Shown in pieces: positions 17,837-26,883 of a stretch of 64,000 nucleotides of DNA. The stretch covers positions 1 through 64,000 of the forward strand of contig JAZRIF010000156.1 of NCBI GenBank assembly GCA_045645165.1, read 5' to 3'. The notes beneath the pieces were generated by a model. The model was not told where the DNA came from, did not search any database, and saw only the letters and a program-made list of their open reading frames with translations. The position numbers were made by a program, and so were the translations under genes. Positions within the stretch are counted from its first letter, which is position 1; every line of letters begins with the position of its first letter. Origin of the DNA: CAMEON01 sp045645165 (GTDB taxonomy: Bacteria; Bacillota; Clostridia; Oscillospirales; CAG-272).

Positions 17837-18985
17837 ATGAACATTACACCCTTTTACCGTCGGTACAGCGCGGTGCGATTGCTCATTGCGCCCTACCGCA
17901 TGAAGACTGATTTTGAAACCGTCAAGACCGTTGCCATCATCGATGAGCTCATCAACCGTGCCGAGACAGTTAACTCCGGCGCTTACGCGGGCGGCCGCTT
18001 TGGCGGCGCCGTGGGGCACACCGTGGAGAATCTCATGGGGCGCGCTGAGAAGTACGCTCACGCTCTTGCGCGGGGGGAGTACCCCCTCAAGGGGATGTTC
18101 ACCGAGCCGGGTATGTCCCTCATTGACCATACCTTCGTGGAGAAGGACGGGAAAATGCACCTGTTCTACAACCGCGGCTACATCGGCTTTGAGTGGGACG
18201 GCCGCTTCGTGGATACCGTTGGACATGCTGTGACTGAGGATCTCATCCATTGGGATATCTATCCGCCCTGCCTCACCGCCGATGCGGGCGCACCCGATGA
18301 CTACCAAATGTGGTCGCCCGGTGTGACCGAGCGAGACGGACGATACTACATGTACTATACGGGCGTCAATATCCATATCGCCCAAACCATCTGCATGGCC
18401 ACCTCCGACGATCTGTACACCTGGAAAAAACATCCCCGAAATCCCGTGGTTTTGCCCGGAGACTGGACGGAGTGGAGAGAAGACCGCTGGTCGGATTGCC
18501 GCGACTCCATGGTATTTGTGGATGACGACGGCACCGCCTACATGTACTACTGCACCTCCCGCAAAAAGCCCGATGGCGGGTTTGAAACAGCCTTAGGTAT
18601 CGCATCCTCCACCGACATGGTGAACTGGCAGGATCGCGGAGCCTACCACTTTGACATCTGCGACATTACCCTGGAATCTCCCTTCGTCCTGAAACGGGAC
18701 GGTCGCTACTATCTGTTCTACACCAACTGCGGCTACGGAACGGCTTACGCCGTATCCGACAACCCCGTGGACGGCTGGCAGAGTCTGGGTATGCTTCTGG
18801 AAAAGAAGGGAGACCCGCCGGCCTGCCCCGCCAATGTCCCCTCCTGCGCCGAGGTCTTCTCCTTCAAGGGGAATTGGTACATTTCCTGTGCTCAGCGTGA
18901 GCCCGGATGCGAGCAATACCTGGAGATCTTCAAGCTGACTTGGAATCACGACGGTACCGTTACCGTCGGAGACCGATTGGAATAA
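17837..18985 (+). CDS. Five-bladed beta-propeller glycosidase (GH32/43/130 type)
   Basis: This is a 382-residue cytoplasmic protein with no signal peptide. After an 85-residue helical N-terminus, repeated propeller blades appear: HTFVEKDGKMHLFYNRG, SPGVTERDGRYYMYYTG, SMVFVDDDGTAYMYYCTS and SPFVLKRDGRYYLFYTNCG. Each has the Asp-Gly-x-Tyr-Tyr turn of GH43/GH32-like enzymes. It probably hydrolyses or phosphorolyses a glycoside. AGAAAGG lies upstream. It opens a run of tightly spaced genes, so its link with the SCP2-like and aminotransferase proteins may be functional or accidental. Confidence 0.75.
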   Translation: MNITPFYRRYSAVRLLIAPYRMKTDFETVKTVAIIDELINRAETVNSGAYAGGRFGGAVGHTVENLMGRAEKYAHALARGEYPLKGMFTEPGMSLIDHTFVEKDGKMHLFYNRGYIGFEWDGRFVDTVGHAVTEDLIHWDIYPPCLTADAGAPDDYQMWSPGVTERDGRYYMYYTGVNIHIAQTICMATSDDLYTWKKHPRNPVVLPGDWTEWREDRWSDCRDSMVFVDDDGTAYMYYCTSRKKPDGGFETALGIASSTDMVNWQDRGAYHFDICDITLESPFVLKRDGRYYLFYTNCGYGTAYAVSDNPVDGWQSLGMLLEKKGDPPACPANVPSCAEVFSFKGNWYISCAQREPGCEQYLEIFKLTWNHDGTVTVGDRLE

Positions 18986-19024
18986 GAAAAATTCGGAATC
19001 ACATAAACTGAAAGGAGTCACCCC

Positions 19025-19783
19025 ATGAAAGATACCGCTGTACTCGCCCGCTGCAATCTCTTTGCCGTTTTGGGCGCTATCCCCCATTTGCTCAAACTCG
19101 ATCCCGAGGCCGCCGCGCTGGTGGCAGGGAAGAACATCAAGGTCGGCTTTTCGGTCAAGAACGGACCCAAGGCTACCCTCATTTTCAAGGACGGTGAGGC
19201 CGAGATGGTCAAGGGCACAGCCGGCTGCTCCATCAAACTCTGGTTCCCCTCAGGCGAAAAGTTCAACGCCATGATCGACGGCAAGGGAAGTCCTGTTCCC
19301 GTCAGCGGGTTCCATCATATCGGATTTCTTTTGGGCGCGTTCACCAAACTGACGGATCTTCTTTCCGCCTACCTGCGCCCCGAACCCGAAAAGCTGGCGG
19401 ATCCTGTTTTCTTTGAGCGCTCCACCACCCTCATGCTCTACGTCATCGGCCGCGCCATCGTGCAGATCGGCAATCACGACAAGGTGGGTCAGTTCTCGGC
19501 CTCCAACATCACCGACGGCAAGATCAAGCTTGGTATCGGGGATGATCTCTCGGTTGCCATCCACTGCAAAGATCACCACCTTATGTTTAACCATACCCCC
19601 AATGACAAAGGTGTGACCTCCCGGATGGTGTTCGACAGCCTCACCACAGCCCGCGACCTGTTTGACGGCCGTATCAACGCCATTGCCGCCGTAGGTATGG
19701 GACAAGTCCGCATCAGCGGTATGATCTCCCAGGTAGATAACGTCAACCGCATCCTCGACCGCGTTGCCATCTATCTGGCGTAA
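19025..19783 (+). CDS. SCP2-like (sterol-carrier type) domain protein
   Basis: This 252-residue cytoplasmic protein shows an SCP2-like pattern: alternating strands (KVGFSVKNGPKATLIFKDGE), a KGTAGCSIKLWFPSGEKFNAMIDG segment and a long hydrophobic second half. SCP2-fold proteins bind lipids or other hydrophobic ligands. AAAGGAG precedes the start. It lies 39 bases after the propeller enzyme and 18 bases before the aminotransferase. In some Clostridia such a protein accompanies aminotransferases, but the ligand is unknown. Confidence 0.55.
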   Translation: MKDTAVLARCNLFAVLGAIPHLLKLDPEAAALVAGKNIKVGFSVKNGPKATLIFKDGEAEMVKGTAGCSIKLWFPSGEKFNAMIDGKGSPVPVSGFHHIGFLLGAFTKLTDLLSAYLRPEPEKLADPVFFERSTTLMLYVIGRAIVQIGNHDKVGQFSASNITDGKIKLGIGDDLSVAIHCKDHHLMFNHTPNDKGVTSRMVFDSLTTARDLFDGRINAIAAVGMGQVRISGMISQVDNVNRILDRVAIYLA

Positions 19784-19801
19784 GTAAAGGAGGAAATCAG
19801 T

Positions 19802-21055
19802 ATGCATAAGATCAACGATTATACCAAATCCCGCGAGGCCTTTGCCCGCGCCGTCAAGGTCATCCCCTCGGGTATCTACGGCCATCAGGGCCCTGCCGAG
19901 GGCTGCTACGTCCCCGTAGAGGCATTTCCTCTGTATTCTTCCAAAGCTCAGGGTACCTACCTCTGGGATCTGGACGGCAACCGCTTCATCGACTACATGT
20001 GCGCCTACGGCCCCAACGTCCTGGGCTACCACGATCCCGACGTAGATGCCGCCGCTGCCCGTCAGCGCGCTATCTCCGACTGTACCACCCTTCCGAATCC
20101 CATCATGATCGACTTCGCCGATCTCTTGGTGGATACGGTGGCCTGCGCCGATTGGGCGTTCTTCGCCAAGAACGGCGGTGACACCACCACTCTCGCCGTC
20201 ATGACCGCCCGCGCCTACACCCACAGAAAGAAGATCGTCTTCTTCAAGGGCTACTACCACGGCGTTGCGCCCTGGACCCAGAAGATCGACTACGCGGGTG
20301 TCATCGAAGAGGACGTCATGCATAATCTTTACTGCGAGTGGAATAATTTCGAGCAGCTCTCCGAGATCTTCGACACCTACAAGGGAGAGATCGCGGCGGT
20401 GATCGCCCAGCCCTACATGCACGGCAACTTCATGGACAACCAGCTCCCCGCCGAGGGCTTCTGGCAGAAGGTCAGAAAGCTCTGCACCGATACCGACACC
20501 GTCCTCATCGTGGACGATGTTCGCGCGGGCTTCCGCTTGGATCTGGCGGGCTCGGATCACTACTTCGGCTTTGAGGCTGACCTCATCTGCTTCTGCAAGG
20601 CGCTGGCCAACGGCTACAACGTCTCGGCTCTTTGCGGTAAGGACTTCCTCAAGAATACCGTTTCCTCCATGTCCTACACCGGCTCCTACTGGATGTCTGC
20701 CGTCCCCTTCGCCGCGGGTATCGCCTGCATCGAGAAGATGAAGCGCCTGGATTCCCCCCGTATCCTCATCGAAAAGGGAACCAAGCTTTCCGAGGGACTG
20801 ATTTCCACTGCCACCAAGTACGGCTTCGACCTTCGCGTGACGGGCGTGCCCTCCCTGTTCTACCTCCGCTTGGCCGATGACCCCTCCCTGCGTCTGCATC
20901 AGGAGTGGATCGCCGAGTGCGTCAAACGCGGCGTGTTCTTCACCAACCACCACAATCACTTCATCAACGCCGCACTTTCGGATGAGGACATCGCCGAGAC
21001 CGTGGAGATCGCCGACGAGGCCTTTGCGGTGCTTCGCGATCGTTATCCCCTGTGA
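19802..21055 (+). CDS. Class III aminotransferase (glutamate-1-semialdehyde aminomutase-like)
   Basis: This 417-residue PLP enzyme has the class III fold. DLDGNRFIDYMCAYGPNVLG is the usual N-terminal block, LIVDDVRAGFR holds the PLP aspartate, and the Schiff-base lysine is in CFCKALANGY. The length and pattern fit the HemL-like group, but no haem gene is nearby, so a different amino donor/acceptor pair is likely. AGGAGG precedes the start. It follows the SCP2-like gene by 18 bases and overlaps the region leading into the tyrosine phosphatase gene. Confidence 0.85.
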   Translation: MHKINDYTKSREAFARAVKVIPSGIYGHQGPAEGCYVPVEAFPLYSSKAQGTYLWDLDGNRFIDYMCAYGPNVLGYHDPDVDAAAARQRAISDCTTLPNPIMIDFADLLVDTVACADWAFFAKNGGDTTTLAVMTARAYTHRKKIVFFKGYYHGVAPWTQKIDYAGVIEEDVMHNLYCEWNNFEQLSEIFDTYKGEIAAVIAQPYMHGNFMDNQLPAEGFWQKVRKLCTDTDTVLIVDDVRAGFRLDLAGSDHYFGFEADLICFCKALANGYNVSALCGKDFLKNTVSSMSYTGSYWMSAVPFAAGIACIEKMKRLDSPRILIEKGTKLSEGLISTATKYGFDLRVTGVPSLFYLRLADDPSLRLHQEWIAECVKRGVFFTNHHNHFINAALSDEDIAETVEIADEAFAVLRDRYPL

Positions 21056-21063
21056 GGTCTGCC

Positions 21064-21552
21064 GTGATCCGAATCCTATTCGTCTGCCACGGCAACATCT
21101 GCCGCAGTCCCATGGCGGAATTCGTGTTCCGCAAAAAAGCCGCCGAGAGAGGGGTATCCCCCCTCTTTTCGGTATCCTCTGCCGCTACCTCCACCGAGGA
21201 GATTTGGAACGGCGTGGGCAATCCCGTCTACCCGCCCGCTCAACGGGAGCTCCGTAAGCACGGCATCACCTGCGACGGCAAACGAGCGGTTCAGGTCACC
21301 AAGGCCGACTACGCCGCCTACGATTACCTGCTCTGCATGGACGGAAACAACATCCGCAATCTCATGCGTATCATCGGAAGCGACCCACAGGGCAAGGTGC
21401 ACCGCTTTATGGAGCCTACTGCCCGTGGTGGCGACGTAGCCGATCCTTGGTACACCGACCGCTTTGACGTAACCTACCGCGACATCGACGAGGGCTGTGA
21501 CGCTTGGCTGGATCTCCTCATCCCCGAGGCAAGAAAAAAGGGAGGCGAGTGA
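21064..21552 (+). CDS. Low-molecular-weight protein tyrosine phosphatase
   Basis: This 162-residue phosphatase has the family P-loop directly at the N-terminus (FVCHGNICRSPMAE), the conserved serine-containing VSSAAT block and the general acid in VADPWYTDRFD. It removes phosphate from tyrosine, often on capsule kinases, or acts on small substrates. GTG at 21064 is preferred because GAGG lies six bases upstream within the aminotransferase stop; the GTG at 21052 is an alternative. Translation is probably coupled to the aminotransferase. Confidence 0.93.
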   Translation: MIRILFVCHGNICRSPMAEFVFRKKAAERGVSPLFSVSSAATSTEEIWNGVGNPVYPPAQRELRKHGITCDGKRAVQVTKADYAAYDYLLCMDGNNIRNLMRIIGSDPQGKVHRFMEPTARGGDVADPWYTDRFDVTYRDIDEGCDAWLDLLIPEARKKGGE

Positions 21553-21553
21553 G

Positions 21554-22291
21554 ATGACATATGCCACTTCCGTCGTAAAAGCCAAATTCATTGCCCGTCC
21601 CAACCGCTTTATCGCGCAGGTGGAGCTGGATGGCGAGATTCTTACCGTTCACGTCAAGAACACGGGACGGTGTAAGGAACTGCTTCCCGCAGGTGCCACC
21701 GTGTATCTGGCCGCATCCGAGAACAGCGCCAAGGCGCAACGCAAGACCCCCTACGATCTTGTGGCTGTGGAGAAGGTCAAGGCCGACGGAACCACCCTGT
21801 TCATCAACATGGATTCCCAGGCTCCCAACGCCATCGCCGCCGAGTGGTTGCGTGAGAGCGGTTTGTTTTCTCCCGATGCTATCTTCAAGCGAGAAGTTAC
21901 CCACGGGGATTCCCGCTTCGATTTCTGCATTATGGATGAGCGGGGAACGACGGCATACCTGGAGGTTAAGGGCTGTACCCTGGAGCGGGACGGCGTAGCC
22001 TATTTTCCCGACGCGCCCACCGAGCGAGGGGTCAAGCACATCCGCGAGCTGACAACCCTTGCCCGTGAGGGTCATCCCGCCTATATCCTGTTCGTGGTGC
22101 AAATGAAGGGAATCACCGCCTTACGACCCAACGACGAAACCCACAGGGCATTCGGTGACGCCCTCCGTGAGGCCGATGCTGCCGGGGTACGGATCCTTGC
22201 CGTGGACTGTACGGTCAAGGCCGCGCCCACGGAAGACGGCACGCTTTCTCTTTCGGTCACCGCTGACCGGCCAATCCCCGTAGAACTGTAA
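21554..22291 (+). CDS. sfsA: SfsA family protein
   Basis: This 245-residue SfsA (sugar fermentation stimulation) homolog has the N-terminal OB-like part (VKAKFIARPNRFIAQVELDG, then VHVKNTGRCKELL) and the nuclease-like C-terminal part with RFDFCIM, YLEVKGCTL and FPDAPTERGVKHI. SfsA is thought to bind or cut nucleic acid, but its role is unsettled. The ATG at 21554 follows the phosphatase stop by one base, with GGGAGG upstream. It is part of the 17.8-22.6 kb operon. Confidence 0.95.
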   Translation: MTYATSVVKAKFIARPNRFIAQVELDGEILTVHVKNTGRCKELLPAGATVYLAASENSAKAQRKTPYDLVAVEKVKADGTTLFINMDSQAPNAIAAEWLRESGLFSPDAIFKREVTHGDSRFDFCIMDERGTTAYLEVKGCTLERDGVAYFPDAPTERGVKHIRELTTLAREGHPAYILFVVQMKGITALRPNDETHRAFGDALREADAAGVRILAVDCTVKAAPTEDGTLSLSVTADRPIPVEL

Positions 22292-22302
22292 AGGAGATAC
22301 CT

Positions 22303-22629
22303 ATGATCGATTTTCAGAATATGCCCGACACCGTCCTCCCCCACTTCAAGGGAGGTGAGGGTGAAATGATCGCCAAAATGTTTGGCGACGACCTCAACCG
22401 CATTCTTCTCGCACGCCTGGCTCCCGGTCATTCGGTGGGACTCCATACCCACGAGACCTCCTCGGAGATCATGTATTTCTTGTCGGGCAAGGGAACCATC
22501 ACTACCGATGGCATATCTGAGCCTGTTTTCGCCGGGGCTTGCCACTACTGCAAAAAGGGGAGCAGCCATACTCTTCTCAATGACGGAGAGGAAGAGCTTG
22601 TATTCTTCGCGGTGGTGCCGCAGCAGTAA
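22303..22629 (+). CDS. Single-domain cupin protein
   Basis: This 108-residue small beta-barrel protein has cupin motif 1 as PGHSVGLHTHETSSEIMYFLSGKG and motif 2 near GACHYCKKGSSHTLLNDG. The two histidines and the glutamate of motif 1 can bind a metal. Such proteins act as isomerases, dioxygenases or ligand sensors; nothing here chooses between them. AAAGGAGA precedes the start. It is the last gene of the operon begun at 17.8 kb. Confidence 0.85.
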   Translation: MIDFQNMPDTVLPHFKGGEGEMIAKMFGDDLNRILLARLAPGHSVGLHTHETSSEIMYFLSGKGTITTDGISEPVFAGACHYCKKGSSHTLLNDGEEELVFFAVVPQQ

Positions 22630-22648
22630 GGAAAAAGTGCCGTAACCC

Positions 22649-22677
22649 TTGACTTTCCTTTGCAGATATGCTATAAT
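22649..22677 (+). promoter_or_regulatory. Promoter of asnA
   Basis: TTGACT at 22649-22654, a 17-base spacer, then TATAAT at 22672-22677 with a TATGC extension. The leader is too short (about 30 bases) for a T-box. Confidence 0.85.
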
Positions 22678-22712
22678 ATTTCCATATATTTTTCCCGAGG
22701 AGGGAACTTCCC

Positions 22713-23723
22713 ATGAACAAATGTTATATCCCCGAGGGTTACCGCCCTCCGCTGGATGCTTACGATACCCAGCGTGCCATTTCCTACATCAAAAATCACT
22801 TCCAGACCGAGTTCCAGAACGCCTTGAATCTCAAGCGCGTTTCTGCCCCCCTGTTCGTCACCGACGCATCGGGTTTGAACGATAACCTCAACGGCTACGA
22901 GCGCCCCGTTTCCTTTGACGTCCCCGCCATCGGCGTGGAGGCCGAGGTGGTGCATTCTCTGGCAAAATGGAAGAGATTGGCCCTCAAGCGCTACGGCTTT
23001 ACCGTAGGGCATGGTCTCTACACCGATATGAACGCTATTCGCCGTGACGAGGAGCTGGATAACATCCACTCCATCTACGTGGATCAGTGGGACTGGGAGA
23101 AGGTCATCACCCCCGAGACTCGTACCATCGAGTACCTTCAGCTCATCGTCCGCGCCATCGTCCGCGCCATCTGCGATACCAACGACCAGCTCCGCGTGCG
23201 TTTCCCCCAGTTGACTACCGTCCTGGAGCGGGACGTGACCTTTGTCACCTCTCAGGAATTGGAGGATATGTATCCTGACCTGAAAACCGGTTCCGAGCGG
23301 GAAAAGGCTTTCGTAAAGGAGCATCATACCGCCTTCATCATGCAGATCGGCGGGAAACTGAGATCGGGCAACCGTCACGACGGTCGCGCTCCCGACTACG
23401 ACGACTGGCAGCTCAACGGCGATTTATTCTTCTGGGACGAGGTGCTGGGTCGCGCTTTGGAGATCTCCTCCATGGGTATCCGCGTGGATCCCGAGTCTCT
23501 GGATCGCCAGCTCGCGGTCTCCGGTTGTGACGACCGCAGAAATCTCCCCTTCCACAGAATGCTTCTGAGCGGGGAACTGCCCCTGACCATCGGTGGTGGT
23601 ATCGGCCAGTCCAGACTCTGTATGCTCATGATGGGCTGTTGCCACATCGGTGAGGTACAGTCTTCCATTTGGGATGCCGAAACCGTAAAAGCTTGCGAAG
23701 CTGCAGGAGTACCGCTGCTGTAA
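22713..23723 (+). CDS. asnA: Aspartate-ammonia ligase
   Basis: AsnA makes asparagine from aspartate, ammonia and ATP (AMP-forming), with a class II aminoacyl-tRNA-synthetase-like fold. The 336-residue length is standard. Recognisable blocks are VSAPLFVTDASGLNDNLNG, RPVSFDVP, the YVDQWDWEK loop, and the C-terminal motif 3 GGGIGQSRLCMLMM. GAGGAGGGAA precedes the start. It has its own promoter. The ammonia-dependent enzyme suits an ammonia-rich anaerobic habitat. Confidence 0.98.
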   Translation: MNKCYIPEGYRPPLDAYDTQRAISYIKNHFQTEFQNALNLKRVSAPLFVTDASGLNDNLNGYERPVSFDVPAIGVEAEVVHSLAKWKRLALKRYGFTVGHGLYTDMNAIRRDEELDNIHSIYVDQWDWEKVITPETRTIEYLQLIVRAIVRAICDTNDQLRVRFPQLTTVLERDVTFVTSQELEDMYPDLKTGSEREKAFVKEHHTAFIMQIGGKLRSGNRHDGRAPDYDDWQLNGDLFFWDEVLGRALEISSMGIRVDPESLDRQLAVSGCDDRRNLPFHRMLLSGELPLTIGGGIGQSRLCMLMMGCCHIGEVQSSIWDAETVKACEAAGVPLL

Positions 23724-23787
23724 TCGAGTTTTGCAAAATATCTAAAAATTTTTTTGCGTACAAATCCATATTTATTCAACAAAAATA

Positions 23788-23816
23788 TTGCAAAATACAA
23801 GCAAAAGTGATATAAT
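23788..23816 (+). promoter_or_regulatory. Promoter of purC
   Basis: TTGCAA at 23788-23793, a 17-base spacer, then TATAAT at 23811-23816. No purine riboswitch core was seen in the 80-base leader. Confidence 0.8.
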
Positions 23817-23898
23817 GAACGAGTAAGATTCAAACGCCGCATAGGTGCGTCCGAGAATCGTCAAAATTCATGTGAAATTTGCGAAAAGGAGCAAAATT

Positions 23899-24600
23899 AT
23901 GAAGAAGATTTACGCAGGCAAGACCAAGGATGTGTACGAGCTGGAAAACGGCAACGTACTGCTCAAGTTCAAGGACGATTGCACCGGCAAGGACGGCGTG
24001 TTCGATCCCGGCGAGAACTCTGTCGGACTCACCATCGAGGGTATTGGTAAGGCTAATCTCCAGACCTCCGTCTACTATTTCGAGATGCTGAAGGCCGCCG
24101 GTATCAAGACTCACTACGTCTCCGCTGACGTGGAGAACGCCACCATGGAGGTTCTGCCCGCTGAGAACTTCGGTAAGGCTCAGGGCGGTAACGGCCTGGA
24201 GGTTATCTGCCGTCTGGTTGCCACCGGCAGCTTCATCCGCCGCTACGGCGAGTATATCAAGAACGGTACCCGCATCGAGGGCGGCTACGTGGAGTGCACC
24301 TTCAAGAATGACGAGAAGGGCGATCCCCTGGTTACCGGCGAGGGTCTGGCAGTTCTGGGCGTTATGACCCCCGAAATGTTCGAGACCATGAAGAAGCAGA
24401 CCATTGCCATCACCAAGATCGTGGCTGACGATCTCCGTACCATCGGTCTGGATCTGTGGGATATCAAGTTCGAGTTCGGCTATACCAAGGACGGTGAGGT
24501 CGTGCTGATTGACGAGATCGCCTCCGGTAACATGCGTGTCTACAAGGGTGATGCCATTGTAGAGCCCGTTGAACTGACCAAGCTGATTCTTAACCGCTAA
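23899..24600 (+). CDS. purC: Phosphoribosylaminoimidazole-succinocarboxamide synthase
   Basis: SAICAR synthase joins CAIR and aspartate with ATP in purine synthesis. The 233-residue protein carries YAGKTKDVY and VLLKFKDDCTGKDG at the N-terminus, VICRLVATGSFIRRYG, the signature VLGVMTPEMFE near the middle and VLIDEIASGNMRVY near the C-terminus. AAAAGGAG precedes the ATG at 23899; the upstream extension of the frame overlaps the promoter region. It stands alone here, not in a pur operon, and ends at a strong terminator. Confidence 0.98.
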   Translation: MKKIYAGKTKDVYELENGNVLLKFKDDCTGKDGVFDPGENSVGLTIEGIGKANLQTSVYYFEMLKAAGIKTHYVSADVENATMEVLPAENFGKAQGGNGLEVICRLVATGSFIRRYGEYIKNGTRIEGGYVECTFKNDEKGDPLVTGEGLAVLGVMTPEMFETMKKQTIAITKIVADDLRTIGLDLWDIKFEFGYTKDGEVVLIDEIASGNMRVYKGDAIVEPVELTKLILNR

Positions 24601-24614
24601 TACAATACGGATAA

Positions 24615-24644
24615 AAAAGAACCGCGGCACGCCGCGGTTCTTTT
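24615..24644. terminator. Bidirectional terminator after purC
   Basis: GAACCGCGGC at 24619-24628 pairs perfectly with GCCGCGGTTC at 24631-24640, and A-run and T-run flanks extend the stem. It also faces the oppositely oriented GH43-type gene. Confidence 0.9.
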
Positions 24645-24743
24645 CATTGTGATGCGCTCGATATGCGTTATGAATGGGCTGTGAGAGCCCTTCGGAAGTG
24701 TATGAATTCAGCGAATCGGGTAACGTGCAACGGCTGACTCAAT

Positions 24744-25637
24744 TCAGCTTTCAACTCGCTCCACGATCTCAAATCCGTCATCGGTTTCCCGGATCTTGAA
24801 CAACCGAGGCCGCTCGTTGGGGTTGACGTTGGTGCTGTGGAGAATGAGGTAAGTTTCGCCGTCGAACCCGTCAAAGATCATGCCGTGACCGCCGTCGTCA
24901 TCGTAGATATACTCGTCGGCATGCCGCCAAGGACCCAGAATGGAGCCGCTGTCACTGATGGCCAGCGCTTCTACGTACCAATACTGGGGGCCTGCGTGGA
25001 AGCCGGACCACAGCATGTACAGCTTGCCGTTCTTGCCTTTGCGGAAGAAAGGGCCGTCGGTTACGAAGTTACGGGCGTTGATATCCACGAGGGAGTACGC
25101 CCAATCCACGTCTCCTGCGCGGAGGATGACCTGTGACTCTCCGGCGGGGGCAGAAAGATCGGGAGTCAGAGGCATGGCGTCGATGGTACCGTCCCCGATC
25201 TGGCTCCATTCGTGGCAGAAGGCAGTCCAGGGTGTTCCGTTCTCATCTACGTAGAAGGTGGCATCCAGACAAGCCCATCCCTCGGGGGTAATGGGGCCGT
25301 CGGTGAAGGGAAGAAAGGGACCCATGGGGCTGTCACTCTTCAAAATCTGGGAGCAACGCAGGCGTGTCTCGCTGCGGAAGCTGGCGAACATGTAGTAAGC
25401 ATCCCCGTAGTGATATACCTCGGGGGCGAAGAAATCTCTGTCCGACCAGAAATCATCGGGGCGAGTAAAGCATTCGTGGGGCTCGCTCCACTCGATCAGA
25501 TCCGTAGACGTGTAAACGTCCAGACCCTGCCAGGGAATGACCTTGGTGGTCGCACCTCGACGGGTTCCGTAGAGGTAGTAAATGCCGTTTTCAGCGAAGA
25601 TAAAAGGATCGCGGAGATGAATATCCTGCAATTTCAT
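24744..25637 (-). CDS. GH43-type glycoside hydrolase
   Basis: This is a 297-residue five-bladed propeller enzyme without signal peptide. The catalytic base region is IHLRDPFIFAENGIYYLYGT at the N-terminus, and propeller repeats follow (FAPEVYHYGDAYYMFASF, DATFYVDENGTPWTAFCHEW). The usual acid motif EGP reads TDGPFFRKG here, with Asp in place of Glu, as in some GH43-like subfamilies. Arabinoside or xyloside cleavage is typical for the family. The ATG at 25637 has AAAGGA upstream. It lies downstream of the GDSL hydrolase gene on the same strand, about 40 bases from its stop. Confidence 0.8.
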   Translation of the reverse strand: MKLQDIHLRDPFIFAENGIYYLYGTRRGATTKVIPWQGLDVYTSTDLIEWSEPHECFTRPDDFWSDRDFFAPEVYHYGDAYYMFASFRSETRLRCSQILKSDSPMGPFLPFTDGPITPEGWACLDATFYVDENGTPWTAFCHEWSQIGDGTIDAMPLTPDLSAPAGESQVILRAGDVDWAYSLVDINARNFVTDGPFFRKGKNGKLYMLWSGFHAGPQYWYVEALAISDSGSILGPWRHADEYIYDDDGGHGMIFDGFDGETYLILHSTNVNPNERPRLFKIRETDDGFEIVERVES

Positions 25638-25678
25638 AAGGATTTTCCTTTCAACTGAATTTTGCTCATATTGTTTCG

Positions 25679-26833
25679 TTACCGATTGTTCTTTTTCATG
25701 ATAAATGCGGCGCACACCGACGCAAGCAGGAGGGTGGCACAGGAGATAACCGATGCGCATCCGTTTTGAACCATAGGCTCAGGAATATCCGTTCCGATAG
25801 GTGCTGTTACGGTTTCCACAGGAGTTTGTGCGGTTTCTTTGGGAGTATTCGTGACTGCCTCGGGAGTACCCGTTGTGACTTCGGACATATGGGTTGTTTC
25901 CTCGGGGAAATTCGTAGTCTCTTCGGGAACTTTCGTAGTCTCCTCGGAAACTTTCGTTTCCTCACTTTCGTCGGAAAGACCGAGGGAAAGACCCAGATAC
26001 TTGGCCAGTAATTTGGCAATTTCCGTGTGCCCCTTGGCATTGGGATGAATATCGTATGCCAGGATGTTCGTAAGACCCACAGCATCACTGTCGATTACCG
26101 AGGGAACATCCATAATCTCATAGCCGTATACTTGGCCTGTGGTTTCGATGATGCTATTGATAGAATCAAGAACCATCCCGCCAAAATCTCCAAATGCGCT
26201 GAATCCGGGGACGTTCTTCATAGGGTTATATTGCTTCAAGAAAAGCACTCTCGCGTTGGGAGCGTTCTCCTTGATAAAGCTGGCGATCGTGTGGAGATTC
26301 GTTCCGAGACTCGCAAGTGTGGCGGCGATCATCGCCTTGAATCCGGGATCATTTGCAAGGGCAGCATAGCCGTCTGCATTGACGCTCATCAGCACGGCCG
26401 CCGCTTCCGCAAAGTCGGTGACGGTTCTTCCTGCTATTTGGGATGCGATCGTGGGAATCAGACCCAAGAGATCGTTTCCGCCGATGGTGATGATGATCAT
26501 TTCTGCCGCCTTCACCTCGTTTTCGAGGCTGGGGATCAGCTTGGCAAGATCCGCACTCGTATCTCCGTTTACGGCGCGGTTGATATAGGTCTTACCACCT
26601 TCAAGTCCCATGGCCTTTGCGATCATGTTCGCATAGGAATCGCACAGATAGGGGGAGCCTCCGTATTCGTAATTGTCCAAACCGTAACCCGTGGTGAGTG
26701 AGTCGCCCAACGCGAGCAACGTCTGGGGATGAGAATTGTTTGTTGATTCAGCCGAGACCGGGCAGGTCACAGCGAATGCAAGTACGACCATGGCAATCGC
26801 GAGTATCAGGATTTTTTTGATATGATTTTTCAT
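25679..26833 (-). CDS. Surface-anchored SGNH/GDSL hydrolase
   Basis: This 384-residue exported lipase/esterase-like protein has a signal peptide (residues 1-29). SGNH blocks are ALGDSLTTGYG (catalytic Ser), the glycine region NRAVNGDTSADL, GGNDLL and DIHPNAKGH (catalytic Asp and His). After about residue 285 comes a stalk of repeated EETTK/EETTN units, then a C-terminal membrane helix and KKNNR tail. There is no LPXTG, so anchoring is by the helix. It probably deacylates a polysaccharide or lipid at the cell surface. Confidence 0.9.
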   Translation of the reverse strand: MKNHIKKILILAIAMVVLAFAVTCPVSAESTNNSHPQTLLALGDSLTTGYGLDNYEYGGSPYLCDSYANMIAKAMGLEGGKTYINRAVNGDTSADLAKLIPSLENEVKAAEMIIITIGGNDLLGLIPTIASQIAGRTVTDFAEAAAVLMSVNADGYAALANDPGFKAMIAATLASLGTNLHTIASFIKENAPNARVLFLKQYNPMKNVPGFSAFGDFGGMVLDSINSIIETTGQVYGYEIMDVPSVIDSDAVGLTNILAYDIHPNAKGHTEIAKLLAKYLGLSLGLSDESEETKVSEETTKVPEETTNFPEETTHMSEVTTGTPEAVTNTPKETAQTPVETVTAPIGTDIPEPMVQNGCASVISCATLLLASVCAAFIMKKNNR

Positions 26834-26883
26834 TTGTGTGCATCCTCTCTGCTTCGTCTTTTCCGGAGGAGATTTCTCTCTGT

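Noticed and set aside
22629..22712. T-box leader before asnA
   Set aside because: Only about 30 bases separate the -10 box and the start codon region, too short for a T-box.
23724..23898. Purine riboswitch before purC
   Set aside because: The leader is short and lacks the conserved junction core; a plain promoter explains the region.
25679..26833. Sortase-anchored protein
   Set aside because: No LPXTG-like motif precedes the terminal helix.
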